Positions 43,209 to 52,364 of a DNA stretch of 64,000 nucleotides are shown piece after piece. Both the position numbers and the translations under genes were made by a program. Source of the stretch: Catellatospora citrea (lineage in GTDB: Bacteria > Actinomycetota > Actinomycetes > Mycobacteriales > Micromonosporaceae); contig NZ_RAPR01000001.1 of NCBI RefSeq assembly GCF_003610235.1, forward strand, positions 3,286,001 through 3,350,000, given 5' to 3'. A model generated the notes under the pieces. The model searched no databases, had not been told where the DNA came from, and was given only the letters and a program-made list of their open reading frames with translations. Each line of letters begins with the position of its first letter. The stretch's first letter is position 1.

Positions 43209-44186
43209 ATGCGCCACATTGGATCGTTTCTGCTCGCGCTCGTGTTCGCCCCGGCGATCTTCTTGCTGACCGGCACCGGACTCAGCGCCTTCCAGACCAT
43301 GTGGTTGTCCGGCGGTGCGCCGTCCGCGGTCGTCGACACCGCCGTCGCCGCGGGCGCGCTGCTGCTGGCGAGCGCCCTCTACGCCATCCTCACCATGGTC
43401 CGACTGTCCCCGGTCGGCCCGTTCCTGGCCGGGCTGGGCATGTTCGGCATGAGCGCGTGGGCCGCGGGATCGCCGGAGTCCTATGCCGACACGTTCGCCC
43501 TGCTCGACGTGCACATGGGCGGCGCGGTCGGCCAGTCCGGCCTCGGTCTGGTGCTGGCGCTGCCGCTGCTGGCCACGGTGGTGAGCCCGCGCCGCTGGCG
43601 CAAGCACGAGCGGCTGGCCGACGAGACCGTCGCGCTGCAGGCATATCCGCTGCAGCAGGGACGTCCGCCCGCGCCCGCGGACCAGACTCGGGCGTTCACC
43701 AGCGTGCCCGGCGAGACCGGGTACACCGGCCTGCCCGACGTGCCGCCGCCCTCGCTGCACTACCCGCGTGCCACGCCGCAGGGCGTCCCGACGGTGAACG
43801 TGCCGCCCGCCCCGGTCGCGCCTCCGCAGGCCGCAGCGCCGCAGGCGGCACCGCCGAAGGCGGCCAAGCCGAAGGCCGCACCCGTCGCGGCCGCCCCGCC
43901 CGGCGCGGCCCCGCCGCTGCCGCGCCGCACCCCGGCGACCGAGTCGGCCGTCGCCGCCGCGTCGACCCAGCCCGCGGTTGCCGCGCAGGCCACCACCCAG
44001 CCGACGCCTCCGGTTGCTCCCCCGGTGGCGCAGCCCGCGGTCCCGCCGCAGCGTTCGGCCACGCCGCCTGTCCCCACCACACCGGCGGGCTCGCACACCC
44101 CGGCACCGCCGCCACTGCCCGAGGAGTCGACGGTCATGCTGACGCCGCCCGACGACCAGCAGACCATCAAGCTGCAGAAGGACTGA
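43209..44186 (+). CDS. Four-helix membrane protein with Pro/Ala-rich cytoplasmic tail
   Basis: 325 residues from ATG at 43209 with GGAGG five bases upstream. The first ~130 residues have four helices like the preceding protein, including the VRLSPVGPFLAGLG motif. Residues ~150-310 are a low-complexity Pro/Ala/Val/Lys tail ending in an acidic STVMLTPPDDQQTIKLQKD. Thr residues followed by acidic or proline residues in that tail could be phosphorylated, which is speculation. Fourteen bases separate it from its partner gene. Function unknown. Confidence 0.8.
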   Translation: MRHIGSFLLALVFAPAIFLLTGTGLSAFQTMWLSGGAPSAVVDTAVAAGALLLASALYAILTMVRLSPVGPFLAGLGMFGMSAWAAGSPESYADTFALLDVHMGGAVGQSGLGLVLALPLLATVVSPRRWRKHERLADETVALQAYPLQQGRPPAPADQTRAFTSVPGETGYTGLPDVPPPSLHYPRATPQGVPTVNVPPAPVAPPQAAAPQAAPPKAAKPKAAPVAAAPPGAAPPLPRRTPATESAVAAASTQPAVAAQATTQPTPPVAPPVAQPAVPPQRSATPPVPTTPAGSHTPAPPPLPEESTVMLTPPDDQQTIKLQKD

Positions 44187-44190
44187 CACA

Positions 44191-44238
44191 CGGCCCACGA
44201 CTGCTGTGCGGTGGTTACCGCACTGCAGTCGTGGGCCG
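44191..44238. terminator. 22-bp inverted repeat between convergent genes
   Basis: Arms 44191-44212 and 44217-44238 are complementary at 21 of 22 positions around the loop GGTT. They lie between the membrane-protein pair (+) and hrpA (-). No T tract follows on either strand. A strong bidirectional terminator is likely. Confidence 0.75.
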
Positions 44239-44274
44239 CGTCGTCAGACGTCCGCCCGGCGCGGGCGGTCGACG

Positions 44275-47200
44275 TCAGGCGGGCAGGGTCGCCAGGGCGC
44301 GGTAGATGCGCTTGTCGGAGACCGGGTACGGCGTGCCCAGCGACTGGGCGAAGTAGCTGACCCGCAGCTCCTCGATCATCCAGCGGACCTCGGCCAGGGT
44401 GTCCCAGCCGGGCGCGCCGGGCCGGACCGCGGCGCGGGCGTCGGCGTACTCCTGCTGGACGTCCTCGATCAGCAGCAGCCGCTCCCGGTCGCGCTGCGGC
44501 GACTCGGGCAGCTTGGCCAGCCGCTGCTCGACGGCGCGCAGGTAGCGCACCAGGTCGGGCAGCCGGCGCAGCCCGGTCGCGGCCACGAACCCGGGGTAGA
44601 CCAGCCCGGTGAGCTGGGCCCGGATGTCGGCCACCGACCGCACCAACAGCACATTGGTGATCGACTTGAGCTGCCGGTCGATGTCGTACGCCAGCGACAG
44701 GATCGGTTCCAGCTGCTGCAGGATCTCGTACATCGTGTCGGGCATGTCGCCCCGCGCCTTCAGGACCAGCGCCGCGAACGCGTCGGCGTCCCAGGCCGGG
44801 CCGCCCGCCTCGATGATCACCTTGTCGACGGCGGTGGTGACCACGTCGTCGAGCAGCTTCGCGACGCTGCCGTGCGGGTTGCGGCTCAGCGCCAGCTTCG
44901 CCTGGTTGGACAGCCGGCCCTGCAGCGACTTCAGCGGTGGCGGCGCGCCCAGCAGCACCAGCCGCCGGGTGCCGCGCCACATCGCGTTCCACTGCTCGCC
45001 GGGGCTGTCGAAGACCCCGACGCCGACGCTGTCGCCCTCGTCGACCAGCGCCGGGTAACCCTTGACCGCGTAGCCGCCCCGCTGCCGTTCCACGGCCTTC
45101 GCGAGCGGGCCGATGGTCCACGTGCGCAGCCCGTGCTGCTCCATGTCGTCGGCCGCCGCGGCGACCGCGGCCTGCGCCTTGTCCCGCAGCCGGCGCTTGA
45201 GCTCGGCCAGATCCTTGCCCTCGGCGAGGGTCTTGCCCTGCTCGTCCTCGACCCGGAAGGTCATCCGCAGGTGGTCGGGCACCTTGTCCGGCTCCCAGGC
45301 CTCGCGGGCCACCACCACGCCGGTCATCGCGCGCAGCTGCCGTTCCAGCAGTGCGAGCAGCGGTTGCCCGTCGGGCTTCTGCCCGGCCAGGGCTTCCTTG
45401 ACGTAGTCGGGCACGGGCACGAAGTTGCGCCGGACCGACTTGGGCAGCGAGCGCACCAGCGCCACGGCCAGCTCCTCGCGTACGCCGGGGATCTGCCAGT
45501 CGAAGCCGGCCGGGGTGATCTGGTTGAGCAGCGGCAGCGGGATGTGCACGGTGACGCCGTCGGCGTTGGCCCCGGGCTCGAACTGGTAGGTCAGCGGCAG
45601 CTCGAACTCACCCTGCTGCCACACGTCGGGGTAGTCGTCCTCGTCGACGCCGCCCGCGGCCGCGTTGACCAGCATCGACTTCTCGAAGCTGAGCAGGTCG
45701 GGGGTCTGGCGGCGCGCCGCCTTCCACCAGCTGTCGAAGTGGCGGCCGGAGACGACGTCGGCGGGCAGCCGCTCGTCGTAGAAGTCGAACAGGGTGCCGT
45801 CGTCGACCAGGATGTCGCGGCGGCGTACCCGATGCTCCAGCTCCTCCACCTCGGCCAGCAGGTCGCGGTTGGCGTGGAAGAACTCGTGGTGGGTCTCCCA
45901 GTCGCCGTCGACCAGGGCGTGCCGGATGAACAGCTCCCGGGACAGCGCCGGGTCGATCCGGCCGAAGTTGACCTTGCGTTTGGCGACGATGGGTATGCCG
46001 TAGAGCGTCACCTTCTCGTACGCCAGCACCGCGGCCTGCTTCTTCTCCCAGTGCGGCTCGCTGTACTGCCGCTTCACCAGGTGCTCGGCCAGGCCCTCGG
46101 CCCACTCGGGCTCGATCTTCGCGGCGATGCGGCCCCACAGCCGCGAGGTCTCGACCAGCTCGGCGGCCATGACCCACTTGGGCGACTTCTTGAACAGCGA
46201 CGAGCCCGGGAACAGCGAGAACCGCGCGTTGCGGGCGCCGATGAAGTCGCGCTTCTCCGGGTCGTACATGCCGATGTGCGACAGCAGGCCGGCCAGCAGC
46301 GACTGGTGCAAACGCTGCGGGTCGGCCGGCACGGTGTTGAGCGTGAAGCCCATGCCCTTGACCACCTGGCGCAGCTGCGACTCCAGGTCCTGCCACTCCC
46401 GGATGCGCAGGTAGTGCAGGAAGTCGGTCTTGCAGGTGCGCCGGAACTGGTTCGACGACAGCTCCTGCTGCTGCTCCTTGATCCAGTTCCACAGGTTCAG
46501 GAACGCGACGAAGTCGCTGTCCTTGTCCGCGAAGCGGGCGTGCTTCTCCCCCGCGGCCTGCTGCTTGTCCGCGGGGCGTTCCCGCGGGTCCTGGATGGAC
46601 AGTGCCGCCGTGATGATCAGCACCTCGCGCAGGCAGCCGTTGCGGTCGGCCTCCAGGACCATGCGGCCCAGGCGCGGGTCGACCGGCAGCTGGGCCAGCT
46701 TGCGACCGAGCGGGGTGAGCTTGCCGGGCTCGCCGCGCACCGGGGCCTCCAGCGCGCCCAGCTCGTGCAGCAGGTCGAGACCGTCGGCGATGTTGCGCCG
46801 GTCCGGCGGGTCGATGAACGGGAACGCCGCGATGTCGCCGAGCCCCAGCGAGATCATCTGCAGGATGACCGAGGCCAGGTTGGTACGCAGGATCTCCGGC
46901 TCGGTGAACTCCGGCCGGCCGATGAAGTCCGCCTCGTCGTACAGGCGGATCGCGATGCCGTCCGAGGTGCGCCCGCAGCGGCCCTTGCGCTGGTTGGCCG
47001 AGGCCTGCGAGACCGCCTCGATGGGCAGCCGCTGCACCTTGAGCCGGTTGCTGTAGCGGGAGATGCGAGCCGTGCCCGGGTCGACCACGTACTTGATGCC
47101 CGGCACGGTCAGCGACGTCTCGGCGACGTTGGTGGCGAGCACGATGCGCCGCCCGGTGTGCTGCTGGAAGACCTTGTGCTGCTCGGCGGTGGACAGCCGG

Positions 47201-48249
47201 GCGTACAGCGGCAGGATCTCGGTGTGCCGCAGGTTGCGCTTGCGCAGCATGTCGGCGGTGTCGCGGATCTCCCGCTCGCCGCTGAGGAACACCAGCACGT
47301 CGCCCGGGGCCTCCATGGCCAGCTCGTCGACGGCGTCAGAGATGGCCTGGATCTGGTCCCGCTCCTCGTCGCCGTCCTCCTCGTCGCCCTCGACGACGAG
47401 CGGCCGGTAGCGCACCTCGACCGGATACGTCCGGCCGGACACCTCGACGATCGGGGCGGGCGTCGGATCGCCGCCGACGACGGCCGTCGAGAAGTGCGCG
47501 GCGAAGCGCTCCGGGTCGATGGTCGCCGAGGTGATGATCACCTTGAGGTCGGGACGCCTCGGGAGCAGCTGCTTGAGGTAGCCGAGGATGAAGTCGATGT
47601 TGAGGCTGCGCTCGTGCGCCTCGTCGATGATCAGCGTGTCGTACATCGAGAGCATCCGGTCGTGCTGGATCTCGGCCAGCAGGATGCCGTCGGTCATCAA
47701 CTTGATCATGGTCTGGTCGCCGACGTGGTCGGTGAACCGCACCTTCCAGCCGACGACACCACCGAGCGGGGTGGCCAGTTCCTCGGCGATGCGCTCGGCG
47801 ACCGTACGGGCGGCCAGCCGGCGCGGCTGGGTATGGCCGATCAGCCCGCGCACGCCGCGGCCCAGCTCAAGACAGATCTTGGGGATCTGCGTGGTCTTGC
47901 CCGAGCCGGTCTCGCCCGCGACGATCACCACCTGGTGGTCGCGGATCGCGTCGGCGATGTCGTCGCGCTTCTGGCTGACCGGCAGCTCGGCCGGATAGGT
48001 CACCGCGGGCACCCCGGCGACCCGCAGGGCGAGCTTCTCCTCGGCGGTGACGACGGCTGAGGTGATCTGCGCCATAGCGGCGTCCAGCGCCGGTCCGGGC
48101 TTGGTCCGGCGTACGCCGTCGAGGCGCCGGCCGAGCCTGCGGCGATCCTGCGCCATCAGCTCGTCGACGCGTTTACGCAGCTCGGTGAGCTGGCTGGGGT
48201 TGCGGGGCGGCCTGTTGCGGAGCGGCGCCGGCTCGGACTGCGATGTCAT
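44275..48249 (-). CDS. hrpA: ATP-dependent RNA helicase HrpA
   Basis: 1324 residues, the usual length of bacterial HrpA. DEAH-box helicase: Walker A AGETGSGKTTQIPKICLE near residue 110, TQPRRLAA (Ia), IIDEAHERSLN (II, near 208), SATID (III), ATNVAETSLT (V) and QRKGRCGRTSDG (VI). The OB-fold and helicase-associated domains follow, then the HrpA-specific C-terminal ~600 residues (FHANRDLLAEVEELEHR, VTVHIPLPLLNQI). It unwinds structured RNA and is tied to mRNA and stalled-ribosome quality control. A long open antisense frame covers nearly all of it but is a GC-bias shadow. Confidence 0.96.
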   Translation of the reverse strand: MTSQSEPAPLRNRPPRNPSQLTELRKRVDELMAQDRRRLGRRLDGVRRTKPGPALDAAMAQITSAVVTAEEKLALRVAGVPAVTYPAELPVSQKRDDIADAIRDHQVVIVAGETGSGKTTQIPKICLELGRGVRGLIGHTQPRRLAARTVAERIAEELATPLGGVVGWKVRFTDHVGDQTMIKLMTDGILLAEIQHDRMLSMYDTLIIDEAHERSLNIDFILGYLKQLLPRRPDLKVIITSATIDPERFAAHFSTAVVGGDPTPAPIVEVSGRTYPVEVRYRPLVVEGDEEDGDEERDQIQAISDAVDELAMEAPGDVLVFLSGEREIRDTADMLRKRNLRHTEILPLYARLSTAEQHKVFQQHTGRRIVLATNVAETSLTVPGIKYVVDPGTARISRYSNRLKVQRLPIEAVSQASANQRKGRCGRTSDGIAIRLYDEADFIGRPEFTEPEILRTNLASVILQMISLGLGDIAAFPFIDPPDRRNIADGLDLLHELGALEAPVRGEPGKLTPLGRKLAQLPVDPRLGRMVLEADRNGCLREVLIITAALSIQDPRERPADKQQAAGEKHARFADKDSDFVAFLNLWNWIKEQQQELSSNQFRRTCKTDFLHYLRIREWQDLESQLRQVVKGMGFTLNTVPADPQRLHQSLLAGLLSHIGMYDPEKRDFIGARNARFSLFPGSSLFKKSPKWVMAAELVETSRLWGRIAAKIEPEWAEGLAEHLVKRQYSEPHWEKKQAAVLAYEKVTLYGIPIVAKRKVNFGRIDPALSRELFIRHALVDGDWETHHEFFHANRDLLAEVEELEHRVRRRDILVDDGTLFDFYDERLPADVVSGRHFDSWWKAARRQTPDLLSFEKSMLVNAAAGGVDEDDYPDVWQQGEFELPLTYQFEPGANADGVTVHIPLPLLNQITPAGFDWQIPGVREELAVALVRSLPKSVRRNFVPVPDYVKEALAGQKPDGQPLLALLERQLRAMTGVVVAREAWEPDKVPDHLRMTFRVEDEQGKTLAEGKDLAELKRRLRDKAQAAVAAAADDMEQHGLRTWTIGPLAKAVERQRGGYAVKGYPALVDEGDSVGVGVFDSPGEQWNAMWRGTRRLVLLGAPPPLKSLQGRLSNQAKLALSRNPHGSVAKLLDDVVTTAVDKVIIEAGGPAWDADAFAALVLKARGDMPDTMYEILQQLEPILSLAYDIDRQLKSITNVLLVRSVADIRAQLTGLVYPGFVAATGLRRLPDLVRYLRAVEQRLAKLPESPQRDRERLLLIEDVQQEYADARAAVRPGAPGWDTLAEVRWMIEELRVSYFAQSLGTPYPVSDKRIYRALATLPA

Positions 48250-48297
48250 GACGGGCCCCAGGATATGCCGCCGACCTCCCCTGCCGACCAGCGGTTT

Positions 48298-49284
48298 TCA
48301 CTCGGAGCCCGGTCGCAGCCCGGCGAGCAGCGCGACCACCTCGTCGGCACACCCCCAGGACAGCGTCACCCCGCACCCGGAGTGACCGTAGTTGTGGATC
48401 ACGGTGCGGTCCCCGGACCGGTCCACCTCGACCCGCACCCCTGCGGCGCGGTTGGGCCGCAACCCCACCCGCCGCTCCCGGACCGCGGCGCCCGCGAGCC
48501 TCGGCTCGATCAGCTCACAGCGCTCGCGGATCCCCTTCTCGACAGCAGGGTCGGGCTGAAGGGCGTCCTTCGCGTCGTCGTGGTCGACGGCGATGCCCCC
48601 CATCACCACATGATCACCGTGTGGCAGGAAGTAGGTGAGGTCACCGTGCTCAGCCGAATCCTGGAAGAACCAGTCCACCCCGGGGTTGTCCACCACCACC
48701 AGCTGGCCCCGGGTGGCTTGCAGGTCCGGGTCCTTGGTCAGGTCTCGCGCCCCCAGCCCGGTGCAGTTGATCAACACGCCGGGCAGCGACACCTCCGCAA
48801 AACTGCGCAGCGGACGGGGCAGTTCGGTCACGCGGACCCCTGACCTCGCCAGCCTCGCGGTCAGGTATCGCAGGTAGACGGGCATGTCGATGAGGGGGAT
48901 GGTGTGCCACCAGCCGATGACGAACCCGGCGGGCAGCTCCGTACTGTCGCAAAGCCGATAGTCACTAAGAGCAGTCGCCCATGCGGGCGGCTCCGCCGGC
49001 TCGACCGACGCCTCCATGCCCCGCACGAACCGCACCCCGCAGTCATCGCCGTCGGCGATGCGCGCGAACTCGTCCAGGGTCGTCGCGCTCCAACCCGTCA
49101 CCCGCTCGTCATCGACCATGTACGGGCCCCAGCTCGCACCGGCGAGAGCGGAGGTGGTCCGTGACGGCGGCCGCCCGGCGATCACCTGGACTCGGACGCC
49201 GGTCTCGGCGAGCCGAATGGCCGTGGTGAGACCGGATACGCCCGCCCCGATGACGACTGCCTCCTGCCGTGAAGAAGCCACCAT
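48298..49284 (-). CDS. D-amino-acid oxidase
   Basis: 328 residues, the normal length of the enzyme. FAD-binding VVIGAGVSGLTTAIRLAETG, SALAGASWGPYM, INCTGLGARDL and the terminal signature VIHNYGHSGCGVTLSWG of D-amino-acid oxidase are all present. It oxidises D-amino acids to 2-oxo acids, ammonia and hydrogen peroxide. It is divergent from the SCO2521-like gene with 170 bases between. A perfect 7-6-7 palindrome lies just upstream of its start and probably controls it. Confidence 0.92.
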   Translation of the reverse strand: MVASSRQEAVVIGAGVSGLTTAIRLAETGVRVQVIAGRPPSRTTSALAGASWGPYMVDDERVTGWSATTLDEFARIADGDDCGVRFVRGMEASVEPAEPPAWATALSDYRLCDSTELPAGFVIGWWHTIPLIDMPVYLRYLTARLARSGVRVTELPRPLRSFAEVSLPGVLINCTGLGARDLTKDPDLQATRGQLVVVDNPGVDWFFQDSAEHGDLTYFLPHGDHVVMGGIAVDHDDAKDALQPDPAVEKGIRERCELIEPRLAGAAVRERRVGLRPNRAAGVRVEVDRSGDRTVIHNYGHSGCGVTLSWGCADEVVALLAGLRPGSE

Positions 49285-49297
49285 TCGCTTAGATTAA

Positions 49298-49317
49298 CTT
49301 ACATGGAAAGATGTAAG
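49298..49317. promoter_or_regulatory. Palindromic operator upstream of D-amino-acid oxidase gene
   Basis: CTTACAT-GGAAAG-ATGTAAG has perfect seven-base arms, centred about 23 bases before the start codon and set in an AT-rich stretch. The position, over the expected transcription start, fits a repressor site of GntR or similar type. No obvious cognate regulator gene is adjacent. Confidence 0.5.
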
Positions 49318-49454
49318 GACCGGCCCGCGACGTCGATCACGCTCCGTGGCCGCATTCGAACGTTCGGTCTATTGTGGCCCTTAGACGTCTTGCCACGCCA
49401 CACCCTCATGGAGTGCAATCAATCGATCAACTTCACCACGGGCGGGAGTGTTGC

Positions 49455-50414
49455 TTGACGACCACCAGGCAGGCGGCTGAGGTCGTCATCGGCGAGGTGC
49501 ACACCGCGCTGCTGCAGCACTCCAGCGCCGTGTCCGCCGCCACCGGCGCCGGCCTGCTCGCCCTCACCGCAGGCGAACGGGTGCGCCGATCGGAGCGGCC
49601 CATCGCCTACGCCGTGTCCCCGCCACAGCTGACCGGCGTCGACTGCGACCTGCCGGCGGCCGTCGGCACGGGCCGGCGGACCCGGCTCGCCCCGGTGCGC
49701 GCCGTCGGCACGGTGACGTCCCGGGCCGTGCTCACCGGCGGCCACGTGCTGCAGGGTTCCGCATACGCCAGGGTCGTCGCGGACGGGGAGCGCCGCCGCA
49801 TGCCGTGGTCGCACTACCTGGCACGGCCCGGCGTGCTGGAACTGATCGGCAAGTCCGGTGGCCTGGACGTCGCCGGCGGGCACCTGCACAGCACCGAGCC
49901 GCAGACCGGCCTGCTCGACCTGGGCGCCATCGGCAACCGCACCATCGACACGGTCCAGGCATCGCGGGACATCGACCGCGCGGCGCCGTTCAAGTCGGCC
50001 CGCACCGGGCTGCGCTGGGCGGCGTCCGAGGGCGGGGCGTTCGAGTTCCGGCTCGTCGACGACCGCCACCGCACCGTCCGGCTGCCCCGGGTAGTCGCCG
50101 ACGCCGAGGCGGCCGCGGTCCTCTGCGAGGACATCGCTTTGCACGACTGGCTGCTCACGACACTGTTGTCGCTGGTCAGCCGGGCTCCCGCCGGCAAGGC
50201 GGGACGCCGTCAGGTGGTCGAGCGGCTCGCGCCGGCACTCGACTACCTGCTGCACCTGTGGATGCCCGCCGCCCGCGTCGACGACGCGCTCGCGCCCGTC
50301 TGGCGCGGCCTCGATCAGCGGCCGGGCCTGACCCGACAGTGGCAGACCAACGTCGACCGCGTGCGCGACCAGTTGGCACTGGCCGTGATCGAGGCATCCG
50401 GTCACCGCTCGTGA
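49455..50414 (+). CDS. SCO2521 family protein
   Basis: 319 residues from TTG at 49455 with GGGAG six bases upstream. No catalytic motif is evident. It is an all-cytoplasmic mixed alpha/beta protein (TTTRQAAEVVIGEVHTALLQHSSAV at the start, GHVLQGSAYARVVADGERRRMPWSHYLA, LHDWLLTTLLSLV). I recognise it mainly through its neighbours as the SCO2521-like member of the conserved SCO2521-SCO2525 actinobacterial group. It is followed after 11 bases by a membrane protein gene on the same strand. Function unknown. Confidence 0.72.
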   Translation: MTTTRQAAEVVIGEVHTALLQHSSAVSAATGAGLLALTAGERVRRSERPIAYAVSPPQLTGVDCDLPAAVGTGRRTRLAPVRAVGTVTSRAVLTGGHVLQGSAYARVVADGERRRMPWSHYLARPGVLELIGKSGGLDVAGGHLHSTEPQTGLLDLGAIGNRTIDTVQASRDIDRAAPFKSARTGLRWAASEGGAFEFRLVDDRHRTVRLPRVVADAEAAAVLCEDIALHDWLLTTLLSLVSRAPAGKAGRRQVVERLAPALDYLLHLWMPAARVDDALAPVWRGLDQRPGLTRQWQTNVDRVRDQLALAVIEASGHRS

Positions 50415-50425
50415 CAGGGGGAGTC

Positions 50426-51394
50426 ATGGCCAATCAGAACGACCGCGCCAACCGTACGCCTATGAAGGTGCTGGTCAGTCTCGTCGCCTTCGGCATCACC
50501 TTCCTGGCGACCTATGTGTTCGAGGCGCTGGGCACGCATCCCGACGTCCTGGTCGGCTTCGGCGCGTCGCTCTTCGTCGCCGGCGTCACCTTCGTGGTCC
50601 AGTTCCTCTACGACGTCGAACGGCGGCTCGACAAGATGGAGGAGCAGCTGTCCCGGCACTCGGCGGAGAACGAGGCGCGGATCAACGAGGGCTTCCAGCG
50701 AATCAGTGAAGCGACCCACCTGTTCAGCCTGGTCGAAGCCTCGGCCATGCAGACCGACGCGATCACCCAGCTGGTGGGCAACTCGGTGCGCATCAAGCCC
50801 AGTCCCCAGCTCGTCTTCGATCTCGCGCAGACGGAGATCCAGCGGTTGTCGGAGATGCTGAAGACCCTCGGCGACTCGGGCGACCTCACCTACGACGGCG
50901 AGGACCGCGACTGGCTGCTCGGTCTCACCAAACACGTCAACCACAGCCTCGACGCGATCAGCACCACCCTGGACGTCGGCGGACAGGACTACTTCGACGG
51001 CAGCCTGTGGCAGAGCGATCTCGGACAGCGCTACCTGGAGGCGCAGCGCGACGCCATCCGGCGCAACGTGCGGGTGCGCCGGATCTTCATCCTCGACCGG
51101 GCCGAACTGGTCGAGGACGAGAACTTCCGGCGGGTGATCGGCATGCACCACGACATCGAGATCGAGGTCCGGGCGCTGGATCCGACGCGGTTCCCCCGCC
51201 AGTTCATCCCCCCGTTCGGCGACTTCATCGTCTTCGACGGCGTGGTGAGCTACCAGACGTCACCGTCCGCGCCGGTCACCGACCTCAACCGGGCCACGAT
51301 CGCGAGCACGCAGCTCATCACCAATCCGGTGAAGGTGCAGCGCAACGTCGACCGCTTCAACGACCTGTGGAAGGTCGCCGCGCCGCTCACCTGA
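50426..51394 (+). CDS. Membrane-anchored protein with coiled coil and effector-like C-terminal domain
   Basis: 322 residues from ATG at 50426 with GGGGGAG upstream. Two membrane helices (residues ~15-35 and 42-66) are followed by a coiled coil (VERRLDKMEEQLSRHSAENEARINEG) and a helical linker. The C-terminal ~130 residues (RRNVRVRRIFILDR, EDENFRRVIGMHHDIEIEVRALD, FGDFIVFDGVVSYQ) resemble the phospholipase-D-like or DUF6879-type domains that sit at the end of signalling proteins. That resemblance is only by eye. Its 3' end overlaps the opposed SCO2522 gene by eight bases. It is an addition to the SCO2521-2525 set. Confidence 0.72.
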   Translation: MANQNDRANRTPMKVLVSLVAFGITFLATYVFEALGTHPDVLVGFGASLFVAGVTFVVQFLYDVERRLDKMEEQLSRHSAENEARINEGFQRISEATHLFSLVEASAMQTDAITQLVGNSVRIKPSPQLVFDLAQTEIQRLSEMLKTLGDSGDLTYDGEDRDWLLGLTKHVNHSLDAISTTLDVGGQDYFDGSLWQSDLGQRYLEAQRDAIRRNVRVRRIFILDRAELVEDENFRRVIGMHHDIEIEVRALDPTRFPRQFIPPFGDFIVFDGVVSYQTSPSAPVTDLNRATIASTQLITNPVKVQRNVDRFNDLWKVAAPLT

Positions 51395-52364
51395 GCGGTG
51401 CGGTGGCTCCGTTGACGAACGCGTAGTCGATGCGGTCGAGGATGTCCGCGGACAGTGTTCTGCCCTCGTCGGCAGCGCGGGCGAGCACCAGGTCGTTGAC
51501 CGCGGGATCGACCGACACCTGGCCGAGGATGGTCCGCACAGCCCCCTCCACCGGCAGGAAGCGGGTGCCGAGCACGGAGAACGTCCGGTACGCGAAGAAC
51601 GGGCGGGCGCCCGGTCGCAACCTGGTCACCGGCGCCAGCTCCCGCCAGGTGGCGGGGAGTGAACCGGCCGGGTCCCGCGGGACCGCCACCGCCCGCCCCT
51701 CATGTCGCAGCAGACCGAGTCGCAGCAGCTGCCACACGGCCGCCAGCATCGGGCACGACCAGCGCCGCCCGGTGCGCGGCTCGTCCCACAGCTCGACGTC
51801 CATGAAGATCGAATGATTGTTCACCAGGTTCTGGCGCGGCGGCCGCCAGGGCTCGACCGCCTCCATCGCCTCCGCGGCGACCGTGTGCGGCGACCGCTCG
51901 CCGTTGCTGAGCCAGCCGGTCTCGGTGACGGGCGGACGGCTGCCGTTCGCATGCCGCGGCGGTTCGGCCACCAGTCGCCCCTCGACCAGCCTGGCCGGCT
52001 CGACACCGTCCGCGGCCGCGCAGGCCGACTCCCTCGCCAAATAGTCGATGACCAGATCCGCTTCCGCCGCTGCCCGCTGCAGCATCGGCACCAGCTCGGC
52101 GGGCGAGCCGAACGGCGAGAAGTAGTCGTCCACCAGGAAGCAGGTGCTGATCCGTGCCTTGTCGCCCCAGACCGTGCGGCACACTTCGCCGGCCACGTGT
52201 GCCCACGGTCTTACCCTGGCGAACAGCTCCACCAGCCGGCCGTAACCCGCCCTGAAGTCCTCCATGTACAGATGCCCGAGTTCGACGGACAGGTGCGACA
52301 GCGGAACCTCGTCGAGCTTGGCCGTGGCCGCGCTCTCCTGGAACACGATCTCCAGGTCGGTCAC
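51387..52364 (-). CDS. SCO2522 family protein
   Basis: 325 residues from GTG at 52364, which overlaps the stop of the P-loop gene (GTGA). The open frame continues upstream only as its shadow. Soluble and mostly helical; ELGHLYMEDFRAGYGRLVELFARVRPW near the N-terminus and ISTCFLVDDYFSPF are the most distinctive stretches. The internal VNNHSIFMDVELWDEPRTGRRWSCPMLAAVWQLLRLGLLRHEG may be a small binding module. No known enzyme family. Third - strand gene of the module, and co-translated with the variant P-loop protein. Confidence 0.75.
   Translation of the reverse strand: MTDLEIVFQESAATAKLDEVPLSHLSVELGHLYMEDFRAGYGRLVELFARVRPWAHVAGEVCRTVWGDKARISTCFLVDDYFSPFGSPAELVPMLQRAAAEADLVIDYLARESACAAADGVEPARLVEGRLVAEPPRHANGSRPPVTETGWLSNGERSPHTVAAEAMEAVEPWRPPRQNLVNNHSIFMDVELWDEPRTGRRWSCPMLAAVWQLLRLGLLRHEGRAVAVPRDPAGSLPATWRELAPVTRLRPGARPFFAYRTFSVLGTRFLPVEGAVRTILGQVSVDPAVNDLVLARAADEGRTLSADILDRIDYAFVNGATAPLR

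Noticed and set aside
44206..48060. 1284-residue open frame antisense to hrpA
   Set aside because: Its translation is Arg/His/Gln/Val-rich low-complexity protein with no motif, as expected opposite a long high-GC gene. hrpA has all helicase motifs on the other strand.
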